From an uncultured Gammaproteobacteria bacterium (GTDB taxonomy: Bacteria > Pseudomonadota > Gammaproteobacteria > Pseudomonadales > Azotimanducaceae_A), in assembly GCA_913041025.1 (NCBI GenBank), contig CAJWGQ010000008.1, positions 1 through 36,615 of the forward strand: a stretch of DNA of 36,615 nt. The letters run 5' to 3'. Positions 5,974 through 14,888 of this stretch are shown here, piece after piece. The notes under the pieces were generated by a model. It made no database searches, was not told where the DNA came from, and saw nothing but the letters and a program-made list of their open reading frames with translations. Both the position numbers and the translations under genes were made by a program. Positions within the stretch are counted from its first letter, which is position 1. Each line of letters begins with the position of its first letter.

Positions 5974-7605
5974 TTAGGAAATGACAAAACCCTCGTAATG
6001 ATTTTTAACAATCGCATCACACCTGGATTTGTATTGGGGAAATCCTCCCACATAGGGCATAAATATCCTCGGCTTGCCAGGAATATTGGCTCCGAGGTAC
6101 CACGAATTACAACTTGGCGCCGTATACATAGTCCCCTCCGCAACCTGATTGACATGGGCAATCCAATCCTGCTCGGCCGCACATGTAGGCTCAATTGAAG
6201 AAAATCCATTAGCATCCAAATACCCGATACAGTCTGCAATCCAGTCAATATGCTGCTCGATCGCGACTAACATGTTACAGAGAACTGAAGGACTACCTGG
6301 GCCAGTCACGGTAAATAAATTAGGGAAACCGGCGATCTGCAGTCCCAGATAAGCTTCCGGCCCAAATTGCCACTTTTCTTTGAGGGTTTTGCCTTGTCTA
6401 CCAATAATATTCGATTTAAGAAGAGCACCCGTCATCGCATCAAACCCCGTCGCGTAAATTATGACGTCCAACGATTGCTCAGAATCTCCGGTCACGATGC
6501 CCTTGGGCGAAATTCTCTCTATAGGCGTTTTTTCTAAATCGATCAATGTCACATCCGAACGATTAAAGGTCTCGTAATAGTCTCTATCTAAGACCTGCCT
6601 TTTGCAACCCAGACCATAATCTTTAGGCAAAAGGCTACTGGCAACAGCCTCTTTCTTTACTATGCTAGAGATTTCTTCTCTAAATAATTGATTGGCAATC
6701 TCATTAGCTCGCATATCGGAGTAAACATCAGTAAATGATAAAAGAACTCCTAGTCCTTGTTCTTTTATCATCTGCTTAAGCGTCTCTTCGTTGAGCTCAA
6801 GAATTTTTGACGGTCTCGCCGTTTGTTTCTCCTTAGAAACAGCCCGCTTCACGCTCTCAGTTAACCTGAAATTAGAGACGCCACCAAAATTAAGCTGCTG
6901 CAGCTCTCTAATTTGCCGGTAATTCTTTCTGAATTCTGCCTGGACCTCCTCCCGCATTGCCTTGCGATTTGCAGGAACCGTATATACCGGTGATCTCTGG
7001 TATACAAAAAGATGCTCTGACTGCTTGGCCAACTCAGGAATCGCTTGTACACCAGAACTCCCGGTGCCAATCACTCCCACCTGTTTTTTCGATAGGTCTA
7101 CAGCCTCCTTGGGCCACCTGCCTGTATGTAAAACCTGTCCTTCAAAACTATCGGCCCCCTCTAATGAAGGTGTATTCGGCACAGAAAGGCAACCAGTAGC
7201 CATGACACAATATTTAGCGCGGCATCGGGTTTCTTGATCAATAGCTATTTCCCACAAACCCTCTTCTTCTACAAAACGCACCTCGGTTACCCGAGAGTTG
7301 AACTCGATGTCTTCTCTCAGTCCAAACCGATCCGCTACATGGTTTGCGTATTTCAAAATATCCGGTTGTGCAGAAAAGACTTCCGGCCAGTCCCACTCTT
7401 GCTCAAGCTCATCTGAGAAGCCAAAAGAATATTCAATACTGGGTACATCGCATCTTGCGCCAGGGTAACGATTCCAATACCAAGTCCCCCCGACATCAGT
7501 CCCCGCTTCGAATACCCTTACCCGAAGTCCTTTCTCGCGAAACTTGTGCAAACCATACATGCCAGCAAAGCCCGCTCCTACAATAACTAAGTCAAATTTT
7601 TCCAT
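5974..7605 (-). CDS. Type I Baeyer-Villiger flavin monooxygenase (cyclohexanone monooxygenase-like)
   Basis: This 543-residue enzyme is expected to insert an oxygen next to a carbonyl, turning ketones into esters or lactones with FAD, NADPH and O2. It has an FAD Rossmann motif GAGFAG at 10-15, the GTWYWNRYPGARCD stretch at 40-53, the Baeyer-Villiger fingerprint FEGQVLHTGRWP at 154-165, and an NADPH Rossmann motif GTGSSG at 180-185. Length and order match cyclohexanone/cyclododecanone-type enzymes. It starts 14 bases after the VOC gene, in one operon. Neighbouring lactonase genes (8291 and 13893) fit hydrolysis of its lactone product. The specific ketone cannot be read from sequence. Confidence 0.92.
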   Translation of the reverse strand: MEKFDLVIVGAGFAGMYGLHKFREKGLRVRVFEAGTDVGGTWYWNRYPGARCDVPSIEYSFGFSDELEQEWDWPEVFSAQPDILKYANHVADRFGLREDIEFNSRVTEVRFVEEEGLWEIAIDQETRCRAKYCVMATGCLSVPNTPSLEGADSFEGQVLHTGRWPKEAVDLSKKQVGVIGTGSSGVQAIPELAKQSEHLFVYQRSPVYTVPANRKAMREEVQAEFRKNYRQIRELQQLNFGGVSNFRLTESVKRAVSKEKQTARPSKILELNEETLKQMIKEQGLGVLLSFTDVYSDMRANEIANQLFREEISSIVKKEAVASSLLPKDYGLGCKRQVLDRDYYETFNRSDVTLIDLEKTPIERISPKGIVTGDSEQSLDVIIYATGFDAMTGALLKSNIIGRQGKTLKEKWQFGPEAYLGLQIAGFPNLFTVTGPGSPSVLCNMLVAIEQHIDWIADCIGYLDANGFSSIEPTCAAEQDWIAHVNQVAEGTMYTAPSCNSWYLGANIPGKPRIFMPYVGGFPQYKSRCDAIVKNHYEGFVIS

Positions 7606-7619
7606 TTCCTGGACAGCTC

Positions 7620-8171
7620 CTACGAGGCAGAGCCTAATTGGACAAGCTCCTCAATAGCATCACCGTTTTCAAATCGCTCGATCAGCTTTTCTGGGTCGAA
7701 ATTGACTCCAACGGGATTTTCAGCAAAGGACTCTCCTCTGATATAAGCGTTTAATTCTTCCTTGGTTTCAAAATTTTCAACTTGAAATTCTACGCGTATG
7801 CCGTCGGGATCCTCATAATATAACGATGTTGTTAGCCCGTGGTTGATCGGCCACACCGGCAAAATCCCCTCATTCTTCAATCGCTTATACAACACCAACA
7901 AGTCCTCTAACGAGTCCAGGGTATAGGCTACATGGTCCACTCCGGGTGCGCCTTTGGGTAGATCATCCTTGTTTTGAGCTTGCACAATGGCCAGTCGATG
8001 ATGTTCATCATCGTAAGTCAAAAAGACCAACATCGGGTTTTTATGCTGAACGTCAAGCCCTAGGACGGTTTTGTACCAAGCGACCGATTTATCCAGATCT
8101 TTTGCTCGAAGAACAAAATGAGCAAATTTCGCTAGTTTGACTTCTTTTTTTTCATCTACTTTTCTAGACAT
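7620..8171 (-). CDS. VOC-family extradiol-type dioxygenase
   Basis: This protein of about 183 residues has the glyoxalase/bleomycin-resistance (VOC) fold. Ligands of a two-histidine, one-carboxylate metal site are in the right places: His18 (KFAHFVLRAKDL), His80 (GVDHVAYTL) and Glu128 (DPDGIRVEFQV). This resembles type I extradiol ring-cleavage dioxygenases such as biphenyl-diol or catechol 2,3-dioxygenase, but those usually carry two VOC modules and this has one, so ring cleavage is only a suggestion. The ATG at 8169-8171 has a run of AGGGGG just upstream; the in-frame ATG eight codons earlier lies before that site and is less likely. It is the first gene of the operon with the monooxygenase, thiolase-like and DUF35 genes. 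Confidence 0.8.
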   Translation of the reverse strand: MSRKVDEKKEVKLAKFAHFVLRAKDLDKSVAWYKTVLGLDVQHKNPMLVFLTYDDEHHRLAIVQAQNKDDLPKGAPGVDHVAYTLDSLEDLLVLYKRLKNEGILPVWPINHGLTTSLYYEDPDGIRVEFQVENFETKEELNAYIRGESFAENPVGVNFDPEKLIERFENGDAIEELVQLGSAS

Positions 8172-8250
8172 AGTCCCCCCTTCACGCTCTTCCATCTTAG
8201 TTTGAAACGTGCAGACTGGCTAGCACGGTAGTCACCATTTATTCCTTTGA

Positions 8251-8269
8251 GTTGGTATGCTAAGCCAAC
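8251..8269. promoter_or_regulatory. Inverted repeat between the divergent VOC and SMP-30 genes
   Basis: GTTGG (8251-8255) and CCAAC (8265-8269) form an inverted repeat centred in the 119-base region between two divergent catabolic genes. Such a position suits an operator controlling both directions. Assigned from symmetry only. Confidence 0.25.
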
Positions 8270-8290
8270 CTAAAAACCAGACACAATTCC

Positions 8291-9187
8291 ATGCGATCTC
8301 CTCTCTCAGTTGCCATCCCAAGCCGAGACATCCTGGGCGAAAGTCCCTGGTGGTGTCACAAAGAGCAAGTCTTATGGCGGGTGGATATCTTAAGCAAGTA
8401 CGTTTTCAAATGGGACTACAACACTGGCACCCAGAACACATGGCGACTTAAAGATAAGGTTGGCTGTTTTGTTAAAACTCACCACACGGACGTCGGGCTT
8501 GTAGCCCTGTCTGATGGAGTGCACTTACTACATCTCAAGGAAAATCGAACTGAACACCTCGCTCCCCTAGAGGAGTCCCAAACAAACAATCTATTCAACG
8601 ACGGCAAATGCGACAGGGCCGGAAATTTCTGGTTCGGGAGCAAGCACAAAGAGGATAAAGAGCCCACGGGTAGCCTTTACCGACTGGACAACTATGGAAA
8701 AGTGATAAAACTGCTTGATGGCATCATGACTTCGAATGGAATCGGTTGGAGCCCCGACAACACCACAATTTATTACACCGACTCAGGGAAAAAGACGATT
8801 TACTCATTTGAGTTTGACGGAAAAAAAATAACCAACCAACAAATCTTCGCAGAGGACACCGAATGCGCTCCCGACGGATTAACCGTAGATTCTGAGGGCG
8901 GAGTTTGGAGTGCAAAATGGGACGGCAGCCGGGTTGTTCGATATACCCCAGATAAGAGAGTAGATATAACCATCGATCTGCCAGTCAGCAGACCAACCAG
9001 CTTGACTTTCGGCGGCCCCAAATTGTCAAAACTATTCATCACGAGCGCCAGTCACGATCGGGCAAAGGAGCCCATGGCCGGCCATGTATTTGTCTATGAC
9101 TCTCCTATCAAAGGAATTGCAGAGGTTCCGTATTTTTATGACGGCATCTTCAGAAACTCCGAAGGCTCTTTAGACATCTTGTCGTAA
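8291..9187 (+). CDS. SMP-30/gluconolactonase (LRE) family hydrolase
   Basis: This 298-residue six-bladed propeller belongs to the regucalcin/gluconolactonase family, metal-dependent enzymes that usually open lactones. The metal ligands can be placed: Glu17 in LGESPWW, Asn149 in TSNGIGWSPD and Asp195 in APDGLTVD. FNDGKCDRAGNFWFGS adds the usual substrate-side Asn103. The ATG at 8291 lies right before the conserved N-terminal strand. It has no signal peptide, so it is cytoplasmic. It is transcribed away from the monooxygenase operon, and its likely job is to hydrolyse the lactone that enzyme makes; the actual substrate is not known. A second family member lies at 13893. Confidence 0.88.
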   Translation: MRSPLSVAIPSRDILGESPWWCHKEQVLWRVDILSKYVFKWDYNTGTQNTWRLKDKVGCFVKTHHTDVGLVALSDGVHLLHLKENRTEHLAPLEESQTNNLFNDGKCDRAGNFWFGSKHKEDKEPTGSLYRLDNYGKVIKLLDGIMTSNGIGWSPDNTTIYYTDSGKKTIYSFEFDGKKITNQQIFAEDTECAPDGLTVDSEGGVWSAKWDGSRVVRYTPDKRVDITIDLPVSRPTSLTFGGPKLSKLFITSASHDRAKEPMAGHVFVYDSPIKGIAEVPYFYDGIFRNSEGSLDILS

Positions 9188-9249
9188 GCTTTCACCAAAA
9201 CTCTGACGCCGCTTTCTTGAGTTACCCAAAGTAAAAGGCGTTACTCACC

Positions 9250-9280
9250 TTGAAGCCTAGTAACGTGGTGTTACGATAAT
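9250..9280 (+). promoter_or_regulatory. Possible promoter and operator for the cyclase-family gene
   Basis: TTGAAG (9250-9255) and GATAAT (9275-9280) resemble -35 and -10 boxes with a long 19-base spacer. The spacer holds the inverted repeat GTAAC-N5-GTTAC (9260-9274), a plausible operator. The pattern is weak and untested. Confidence 0.3.
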
Positions 9281-9306
9281 TATTAGTCTTAGTGAAGGAG
9301 AAGAGG

Positions 9307-10080
9307 GTGGCTACTTATATCGATTTATCTGTGCACATAGAAAATAATGAACACACTGATCACCCTGGCGGCAGTCCGAAGGTTAATTACCTCACTCACC
9401 ATCAAACGGCTGGTGGGTTATCTCACTTTTTCCCGGGCCTTAAACCTGAGGAGCTACCGGATGGCGAAGGCTGGGCCGTAGAAAGTATCAACCTCTCAAC
9501 GCACAACGGCACCCACATGGACGCGCCATGGCATTTTCACTCCACTACAAACTATGGAAAGGAGCGGGCACCTACAATTGATGAAACTCCTCTAGAATAC
9601 TGCTTGAAACCTGGCGTGAAGCTGGATTTTAGACATTTTGAAGATGGTTACTTAGTGACTGCAGATGATATCGAAAAAGAGCTCACAAGAATCGAGCATG
9701 AGCTTGAGCCCCTCGATATTGTGGTCGTCAACACCCGGGCAGGCGGAATCTTCGGCGAGCCTGGTTACGTTGACGCCGGCTGTGGAATGGGGCGTGAAGC
9801 TACCATGTATTTAACAGAGCGTGGCGTCAGAGTGGTTGGTACCGACGGCTGGTCATGGGATGCACCTTTCAACCACACAGCCAAGAAGTGGGCAAAAAAT
9901 CGTGACCCGAGCTTGATATGGGAAGGTCATAAAGCAGGAAGAGAAATACCCTATTGGCAAATGGAAAAATTGCACAATCTTGAATCGCTCCCAGACCACG
10001 GCTTTATGATTTCTTGCTTCCCAGTAAAAATCAAAAACGCCTCTGCTGGATGGACCCGCTGCGTAGCGATCATTGAATGA
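9307..10080 (+). CDS. Cyclase-family metal-dependent hydrolase (kynurenine formamidase-like fold)
   Basis: This protein of 258 codons including stop belongs to the cyclase family (PF04199), which includes kynurenine formamidase and isatin hydrolase. The diagnostic metal motif HNGTHMDAPWHFH is present near residues 66-78, followed by DIVVVNTRAG and the helix with GMGREATMYLTERGVRVVGTDGWSWD. I prefer the GTG at 9307, because AAGGAG sits six bases upstream; the frame also opens at a GTG at 9292, before that site. It follows the SMP-30 gene by 119 bases. Family members hydrolyse amides or cyclic ketones and lactams, so it may act on a ring intermediate of this cluster. Confidence 0.85.
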   Translation: MATYIDLSVHIENNEHTDHPGGSPKVNYLTHHQTAGGLSHFFPGLKPEELPDGEGWAVESINLSTHNGTHMDAPWHFHSTTNYGKERAPTIDETPLEYCLKPGVKLDFRHFEDGYLVTADDIEKELTRIEHELEPLDIVVVNTRAGGIFGEPGYVDAGCGMGREATMYLTERGVRVVGTDGWSWDAPFNHTAKKWAKNRDPSLIWEGHKAGREIPYWQMEKLHNLESLPDHGFMISCFPVKIKNASAGWTRCVAIIE

Positions 10081-10186
10081 CTTTCTGTCTGTGATCTTTC
10101 CATTAAAGTATCGCCAATCTCTTACGCTAGGAGAAATGCGCCAAAACCAGCTTAGTTCGTAATCAGCATCTGTTTGGGAGCAAAAT

Positions 10187-11209
10187 TCAGCGAGCCAAGT
10201 GTCGTTTAACTCCGCGCCATTCCAGTAAGCTGTCGCACAATGCCTCAGGATAAATTCGCAGATTCTGCTCAGGGCGTCTCGCGGATACACATCGAAAATA
10301 CACCATAAACCTCGGTTCGACGCCGAAAACCCGTGTCGCGGAGTGAGGTGTCAGCGAATGAACAATCACGGCGTCACCAGCTTTCAACTTCAGCAAGTCG
10401 GGTTTTGGCCATAGTTCTCCATCGGCTGATCGAGCAGCTTGTTTGGCATACAAATTTCTGACCGCTCTCGGATAGTGAACCAGCCCTCTCCCATTGGGTG
10501 CCTTACGATTTTCTCTTTCCCAACCGGGCCCGTCAGGACCAAGAGGGCCACCTTTTTCCAATTGATCACTAAAAAAACGCTCCATATGTCGGTGTCCACC
10601 CTTCAGCACGCCGAGGTTTCCCGAGCCGAGGCTGGTCTGGTCCGACAACGCGACGCCCACCAAAGCCGTAAAATTCATAATGTTTGCGTTGAATTCAGGA
10701 TTCGTTTTGTTCACTCCATTGGTGCTCTTGCTTGCATTCCAGGACTTGAGCTTTTCACCCCGCAAACGCTTCCCAACCCTAGGCACCGCGATACCCCCGT
10801 TCCAAAGGCCATCCAAATGACCTGTCCAGCCATAGTGCGGGGTGTCTTTATCTAAATAACCATACTCGTTGGTGGAATCACCGGTGTCAGCGGGGAAAAG
10901 GGTTGCTAATTGAGCAGCCCGTATCGGAAGCACCCTAGAACCCAACGCTTTTTCAAGGACTTTTTTCAGTTCGGTTTTATTGAACAGATCAATAAAAATC
11001 TCTCCCTCACTGGCACTAAATAAAGACCACGCAGTTTCGCCCAATTTCTCCAGCTTTCCGGACCTTACGCTGGGTCCTATTTGATTAATCGTAGAGCCCA
11101 TACGCAGAAACATTTCTCTTCTCGCAGCGAAAACTTTTTCGGGTGGGATCACGCCAGGAATCTTGAGGTAACCCTGTCTATAAAAGCGTCTCGACTGGCC
11201 AACGTCCAT
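10187..11209 (-). CDS. Phytanoyl-CoA dioxygenase (PhyH) superfamily oxygenase
   Basis: This 340-residue protein has the PhyH-type double-stranded beta-helix. The iron ligands appear as His131-x-Asp133 (GWTGHLDGLWNGG) and a distal His289 in HSLTPHSATR, with Arg293 to bind 2-oxoglutarate. An N-terminal segment with FYRQGYLKIPGVIPPE is typical of the superfamily. The expected reaction is hydroxylation of an organic substrate with Fe(II) and 2-oxoglutarate. The ATG at 11207-11209 shares a base with the sulfatase stop codon and has AGGAG six bases upstream, so it is translated after the sulfatase. The frame is open further upstream but only through the sulfatase C-terminus. Confidence 0.87.
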   Translation of the reverse strand: MDVGQSRRFYRQGYLKIPGVIPPEKVFAARREMFLRMGSTINQIGPSVRSGKLEKLGETAWSLFSASEGEIFIDLFNKTELKKVLEKALGSRVLPIRAAQLATLFPADTGDSTNEYGYLDKDTPHYGWTGHLDGLWNGGIAVPRVGKRLRGEKLKSWNASKSTNGVNKTNPEFNANIMNFTALVGVALSDQTSLGSGNLGVLKGGHRHMERFFSDQLEKGGPLGPDGPGWERENRKAPNGRGLVHYPRAVRNLYAKQAARSADGELWPKPDLLKLKAGDAVIVHSLTPHSATRVFGVEPRFMVYFRCVSARRPEQNLRIYPEALCDSLLEWRGVKRHLAR

Positions 11210-12996
11210 TAATTTCTCCTCAGAAAAGATAAGCGCACGAGCAAAAATGCAGCAGCCAGAACAAGCATGATAATAACTAGCGGGACAATCCACAAAATAG
11301 GTCGGTTTTTCATACCGTTTAACATCACTTGTTGCCCCTGGTTATAACCCTCAGGCACTGCCAACACACCGTGTACTTTCTCCCAAGAACCGTATTCGGC
11401 TCTCATTCGAGCAAGAAGATCCGGTTGCTCTTCTGACAGATCATGTTGCTCAGATGGGTCTTCAACTAGGTTAAATAACATCCATCGGTCTAATTGATCG
11501 TCAGTTCTGTTATAAACCAGTTTGTATGGCCCCATGAATAATGCTTTGTTACCCCCTAGCTCGTATCCCACTACTTCGTCGCTGTTTCTGATATTGTTGG
11601 AAGAACCATTAAGTATCGGCATCAGGCTTTTGCCCGATAAGTTTTGAAATTCCTTTGATCCCGCGATCTCCAGGATTGTTGGCACGATGTCGGTCGCCCA
11701 GACAAATTCACGGGAAACTCTGCCTGGATCACTCACAAGAGGCTTCCCTTCCACACTGCCTGAAATGACCAGCGGGACTCTCATCCCGCCTTCACTGGAA
11801 TGAAATTTAAACCAGGAAAGCGGTCCAACAGATGCGCCAGCCCACGATGGGCCGATATTCACGAAACTTCCCCTCTCTCCTATTTTCTCTATGTCGTTAT
11901 GGTATCCATTGGTTTTCAACCAAGCGGATAACAAAAGTCTCGGAATGAGAGGCGCCGTAGGGTCTACAGCTATCGAACCTTCAGCACCGTTGTCGGACAA
12001 AAATAAAAAGACGGTGTTATCCAGCTGACCAACCCGGTCGAGGTAATCGATTAAACGTCCAATTTCAAAGTCCATAGACTCCACCATACCAGCATAAACC
12101 TGCATGGCTTTTGTGAAATAATTCTTGTCATTTGCATTTAAATCAGCCCAAGAAGCGGCGGTAGGCGGAAGGTTAATCGGATGCTCCCTATCAAGTATGT
12201 TCACCTTTCTAAGTCCTTTAGACCTTTGTTCCGCCAATGCCTCCCACCCATCATGGTACATCCCCTTATAACGATCCCGATATTCAGCTGGCGCTTGGAC
12301 AGGTATATGCACCGCCAAAAAAGAAACAAAGGCAAAGAAAGGATTGTCTTTGGGTCCCTCGTCTAAGTACTGAATAGTCTTGTCGACAATATAGGAGGAC
12401 GAGTAATACTCCTCGGGAAGTCTGATTCTCTTACCATCCTCAAACCAGTTGGCCGCACTATAAATGGGTAGGTAAGGCTTTTGCTCCCAGTTATCCGACC
12501 CAGTATCCGCCATGGATACGCTGCGGTGAAACCCGCGAGCAAAAGGCAAACGTGCTTCGTCCATTCCTAAATGCCACTTCCCTGCAAAATAATTTCGATA
12601 GGATCTGCGCTCTAACATTTCTGCAATAGTCTCAAAATCCGTTGACAAAACGCCTTGATAATTCGGCTCACGAATTTGGCTACCGGGTATCGCTTCAGGA
12701 ATGTTCGGAACACCGACAAGGTGGCTGTCATAGCCTGTCACCAACATTGCTCGAGTGGGCGCGCAGCTGGCTGCAGTATGGTAGCTAGAGAAACGTAAAC
12801 CACCATAAGCGAGTCCGTCTAGGTTTGGAGTCGCTATCTCGCTTCCGTACGAGCCCAGATCCGAGAAGCCCAAATCGTCAGCCAGAATTAAAACAATATT
12901 TGGTGAGCGTTCTGCCATTGCTATAAGTGGTAACCCAAAGCCATAAATGAGGAGGCATCTAAATATGAGCCTGAATAATCGGAAAGTTAGCATCAT
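11209..12996 (-). CDS. Exported, membrane-anchored type I sulfatase
   Basis: This 595-residue protein begins with a signal peptide (hydrophobic stretch about 8-27) and then RSPNIVLILADDLGFSDLGSYG, whose Asp40 and Asp41 bind the metal. The active-site motif C78-A-P-T-R82 (TAASCAPTRAMLVTG) is the CxPxR form that is converted to formylglycine. The core continues with GKWHLG and FLFLSDNGAEG. A hydrophobic helix at about 565-588 followed by RLSFLRRN should anchor the C-terminus in the inner membrane, leaving the enzyme facing the periplasm. It should release sulfate from an organic sulfate ester. It forms an operon with the PhyH gene and is divergent from the SDR gene. A formylglycine-generating enzyme is not in the window. 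Confidence 0.93.
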   Translation of the reverse strand: MMLTFRLFRLIFRCLLIYGFGLPLIAMAERSPNIVLILADDLGFSDLGSYGSEIATPNLDGLAYGGLRFSSYHTAASCAPTRAMLVTGYDSHLVGVPNIPEAIPGSQIREPNYQGVLSTDFETIAEMLERRSYRNYFAGKWHLGMDEARLPFARGFHRSVSMADTGSDNWEQKPYLPIYSAANWFEDGKRIRLPEEYYSSSYIVDKTIQYLDEGPKDNPFFAFVSFLAVHIPVQAPAEYRDRYKGMYHDGWEALAEQRSKGLRKVNILDREHPINLPPTAASWADLNANDKNYFTKAMQVYAGMVESMDFEIGRLIDYLDRVGQLDNTVFLFLSDNGAEGSIAVDPTAPLIPRLLLSAWLKTNGYHNDIEKIGERGSFVNIGPSWAGASVGPLSWFKFHSSEGGMRVPLVISGSVEGKPLVSDPGRVSREFVWATDIVPTILEIAGSKEFQNLSGKSLMPILNGSSNNIRNSDEVVGYELGGNKALFMGPYKLVYNRTDDQLDRWMLFNLVEDPSEQHDLSEEQPDLLARMRAEYGSWEKVHGVLAVPEGYNQGQQVMLNGMKNRPILWIVPLVIIMLVLAAAFLLVRLSFLRRN

Positions 12997-13015
12997 CGAC
13001 CATAAATTCTTGATC

Positions 13016-13028
13016 CGGTTCAGAACCG
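13016..13028. promoter_or_regulatory. Palindrome in the sulfatase/SDR divergent region
   Basis: CGGTTC-A-GAACCG is a perfect 6-1-6 palindrome in the 115-base region between the divergent sulfatase and SDR genes. It follows TTGATC (13010-13015), a possible -35 box for the SDR. It is a good candidate operator for joint control, supported by symmetry and position only. Confidence 0.35.
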
Positions 13029-13111
13029 TACAAAAGATAGGTCGCCGAGTAAACGCCAGACAATTAAATTGAAAATAACTAGAATGATTCTTCTAACAGA
13101 GAGGAACAACC

Positions 13112-13879
13112 ATGAGCATGTCTGACGAACTAGAAGGGAAAGTGTCACTCGTAACCGGTGGATCCGGGGATATTGGCGGCGCGATCGCTAAACGTCTCGG
13201 ACAGTCAGGCTCTACCGTTGTCATTACTTACGTTGGCGCCGAAGACCTCGCAAATCAAGCCGTTGACGAAATCAACGCCGATGGAGGAAACGCTTCAGCA
13301 TTACGCCTAGATCAAAGGGACCCCAATGAAATTGAAACGATCATTGGTCGAGTTTCTCAAGATTACGGACGACTGGACATTCTGGTGAACAATGCCGCCT
13401 GGAATATTGGTATTCCGTTTCCAAACCTGGACGAGCTGACCGCAGAAATCTGGGATAGAGTGCTAGAAACCAATCTCCGAGCACCTTTTCTCTTAGCAAG
13501 AGCTGCCGCCTCAATCTTGAAGGCCGATGGTGGAGGCCACATAGTTAATATCTCTTCAGCAGGTGGTATTTCGCCTGGGTCCAGCAGTATCGCCTATTCC
13601 TCCAGTAAAGCTGGTTTGAACCATCTCACTCGCTGCCTCGCTGTGGCAATGTCACCAGAAGTAGCCGTAAACTGCGTGGCCCCTGGTTTAGTTGAAAACA
13701 CGAGAATGGCAAACCGTTTACCGGATGCTGTATCAAATGCGGCTCGCAAACAGGCCATACTTGGGAAGGTGGGTCAAACTGAAGACATTGCCGAGCAAGT
13801 TCTAACGTTCGTCACATCAACCTCGGTAACAGGCCAGACAATCGTTATTGATGGAGGGCTTCCTGGTTCAATGCGTTAG
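13112..13879 (+). CDS. Short-chain dehydrogenase/reductase (classical SDR)
   Basis: This 255-residue NAD(P)-dependent oxidoreductase has all classical SDR marks: cofactor motif TGGSGDIG at 15-22, structural NNAA at 93-96, and the catalytic triad with Ser148/149 in NISSAGG, Tyr162 and Lys166 in YSSSK. VAPGLVENTRM and the C-terminal VTGQTIVIDGG follow. It should interconvert an alcohol and a ketone. AGAGG lies eight bases before the ATG. It is divergent from the sulfatase and converges on the second lactonase, so it could oxidise the alcohol freed by the sulfatase; that link is inferred from position. Confidence 0.93.
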   Translation: MSMSDELEGKVSLVTGGSGDIGGAIAKRLGQSGSTVVITYVGAEDLANQAVDEINADGGNASALRLDQRDPNEIETIIGRVSQDYGRLDILVNNAAWNIGIPFPNLDELTAEIWDRVLETNLRAPFLLARAAASILKADGGGHIVNISSAGGISPGSSSIAYSSSKAGLNHLTRCLAVAMSPEVAVNCVAPGLVENTRMANRLPDAVSNAARKQAILGKVGQTEDIAEQVLTFVTSTSVTGQTIVIDGGLPGSMR

Positions 13880-13892
13880 TCACTGATACTTC

Positions 13893-14864
13893 CTAAAAGT
13901 AGGCAAGGCCCTGCGTTTCCACATAAAGAGAATAAATAGATTGGGAAGCCGTTATAAATAAGCGGTTTCGTTTTAAGCCACCGAATGCCAGATTAGAAAC
14001 CACCTCCGGCAGATGGATAACCCCGATCTTGTCGCCTTCCGGCGAAAAAATAAATACGCCATCGTGTTCTTCACCGCCCCAGCCACTACTAGTCCAGACA
14101 TTGCCCGTTGTATCAACCCGAAAGCCATCGGACATTGACGCCCCCATGTCGCAAAATACTTGCTTTCTCGATAGCGTTTTCCCGGTCACTTCAAAAACCG
14201 AAATCTGCTTGGGATGGTCTTTTACATGTGAGGCGCCAGTATCGGAAACATAAAGCCGAGAATAATCTGGCGAGAAAGCCAAGCCATTGGGCTTCTCGAG
14301 TTCTTCGTCGACCACTGCACAGTCTCCAGTTTCAGGCTCTAGCCGGTAAACACGAGTTGGTAGCTCAAGCTTTGCCAAATGCCCTTCATAAAAGCCATGA
14401 ATACCGTAACCCGGGTCGGTAAACCAAATAGAACCATCTGGGTGAACTACCACGTCATTCGGCGCGTTTAGTAACTTCCCTTCAAACTCATCTATCAGAA
14501 CGGTGATGGTTCCATCGTGTTCTGTTCGAGTCACACGTCGGCTATCGTGCTCGCAGGTAATCAACCTGCCTTGTCGATCCCGCGTGTTTCCATTTGCATA
14601 ATGGCTGTCCTGTCTAAAAATCGTGACTTCACCATTATCCTCTGACCATTGCATCATGCGATTGTTAGGGATATCGCTCCAGATTAAACATCGGCGATCA
14701 CCAAACCAAACCGGCCCTTCATTCCACCTGCCACCAGTCCACAGTCTTTCCAGCGTACTACTCCCGATCACGAGCCTGGAAAACCGACTGTCTAAAATTT
14801 CGATAGCTGGATCCGGATACCTGACCGGTAAGTTCCAGTCTCTATCCATTTGTCGATCCTTCAT
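13893..14864 (-). CDS. SMP-30/gluconolactonase (LRE) family hydrolase, second copy
   Basis: This protein of about 323 residues is a six-bladed propeller of the gluconolactonase family. It is distinct from the copy at 8291 and closer to fungal/bacterial gluconolactonases. Metal-site residues lie in RWNEGPVWFGD (Glu near 49), APNDVVVHPDGSIWFTDPGYG, KPNGLAFSPD and MSDGFRVD. The start at 14862-14864 has GGAG six bases upstream; the ATG two codons before is too close to that site. It is the last gene of the ABC-importer operon, 24 bases after the ATPase gene, so the importer and this lactonase probably act on the same compound. It has no signal peptide. Confidence 0.87.
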   Translation of the reverse strand: MKDRQMDRDWNLPVRYPDPAIEILDSRFSRLVIGSSTLERLWTGGRWNEGPVWFGDRRCLIWSDIPNNRMMQWSEDNGEVTIFRQDSHYANGNTRDRQGRLITCEHDSRRVTRTEHDGTITVLIDEFEGKLLNAPNDVVVHPDGSIWFTDPGYGIHGFYEGHLAKLELPTRVYRLEPETGDCAVVDEELEKPNGLAFSPDYSRLYVSDTGASHVKDHPKQISVFEVTGKTLSRKQVFCDMGASMSDGFRVDTTGNVWTSSGWGGEEHDGVFIFSPEGDKIGVIHLPEVVSNLAFGGLKRNRLFITASQSIYSLYVETQGLAYF

Positions 14865-14888
14865 TATCATCTCCGGTTTATTCCCTGC

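Noticed and set aside
9853..10290. Leftward 145-codon frame
   Set aside because: It is antisense to the cyclase-family gene and overlaps the PhyH gene end, with no family features.
10439..10855. Rightward 138-codon frame
   Set aside because: Fully antisense to the PhyH-family gene, whose motifs are clear.
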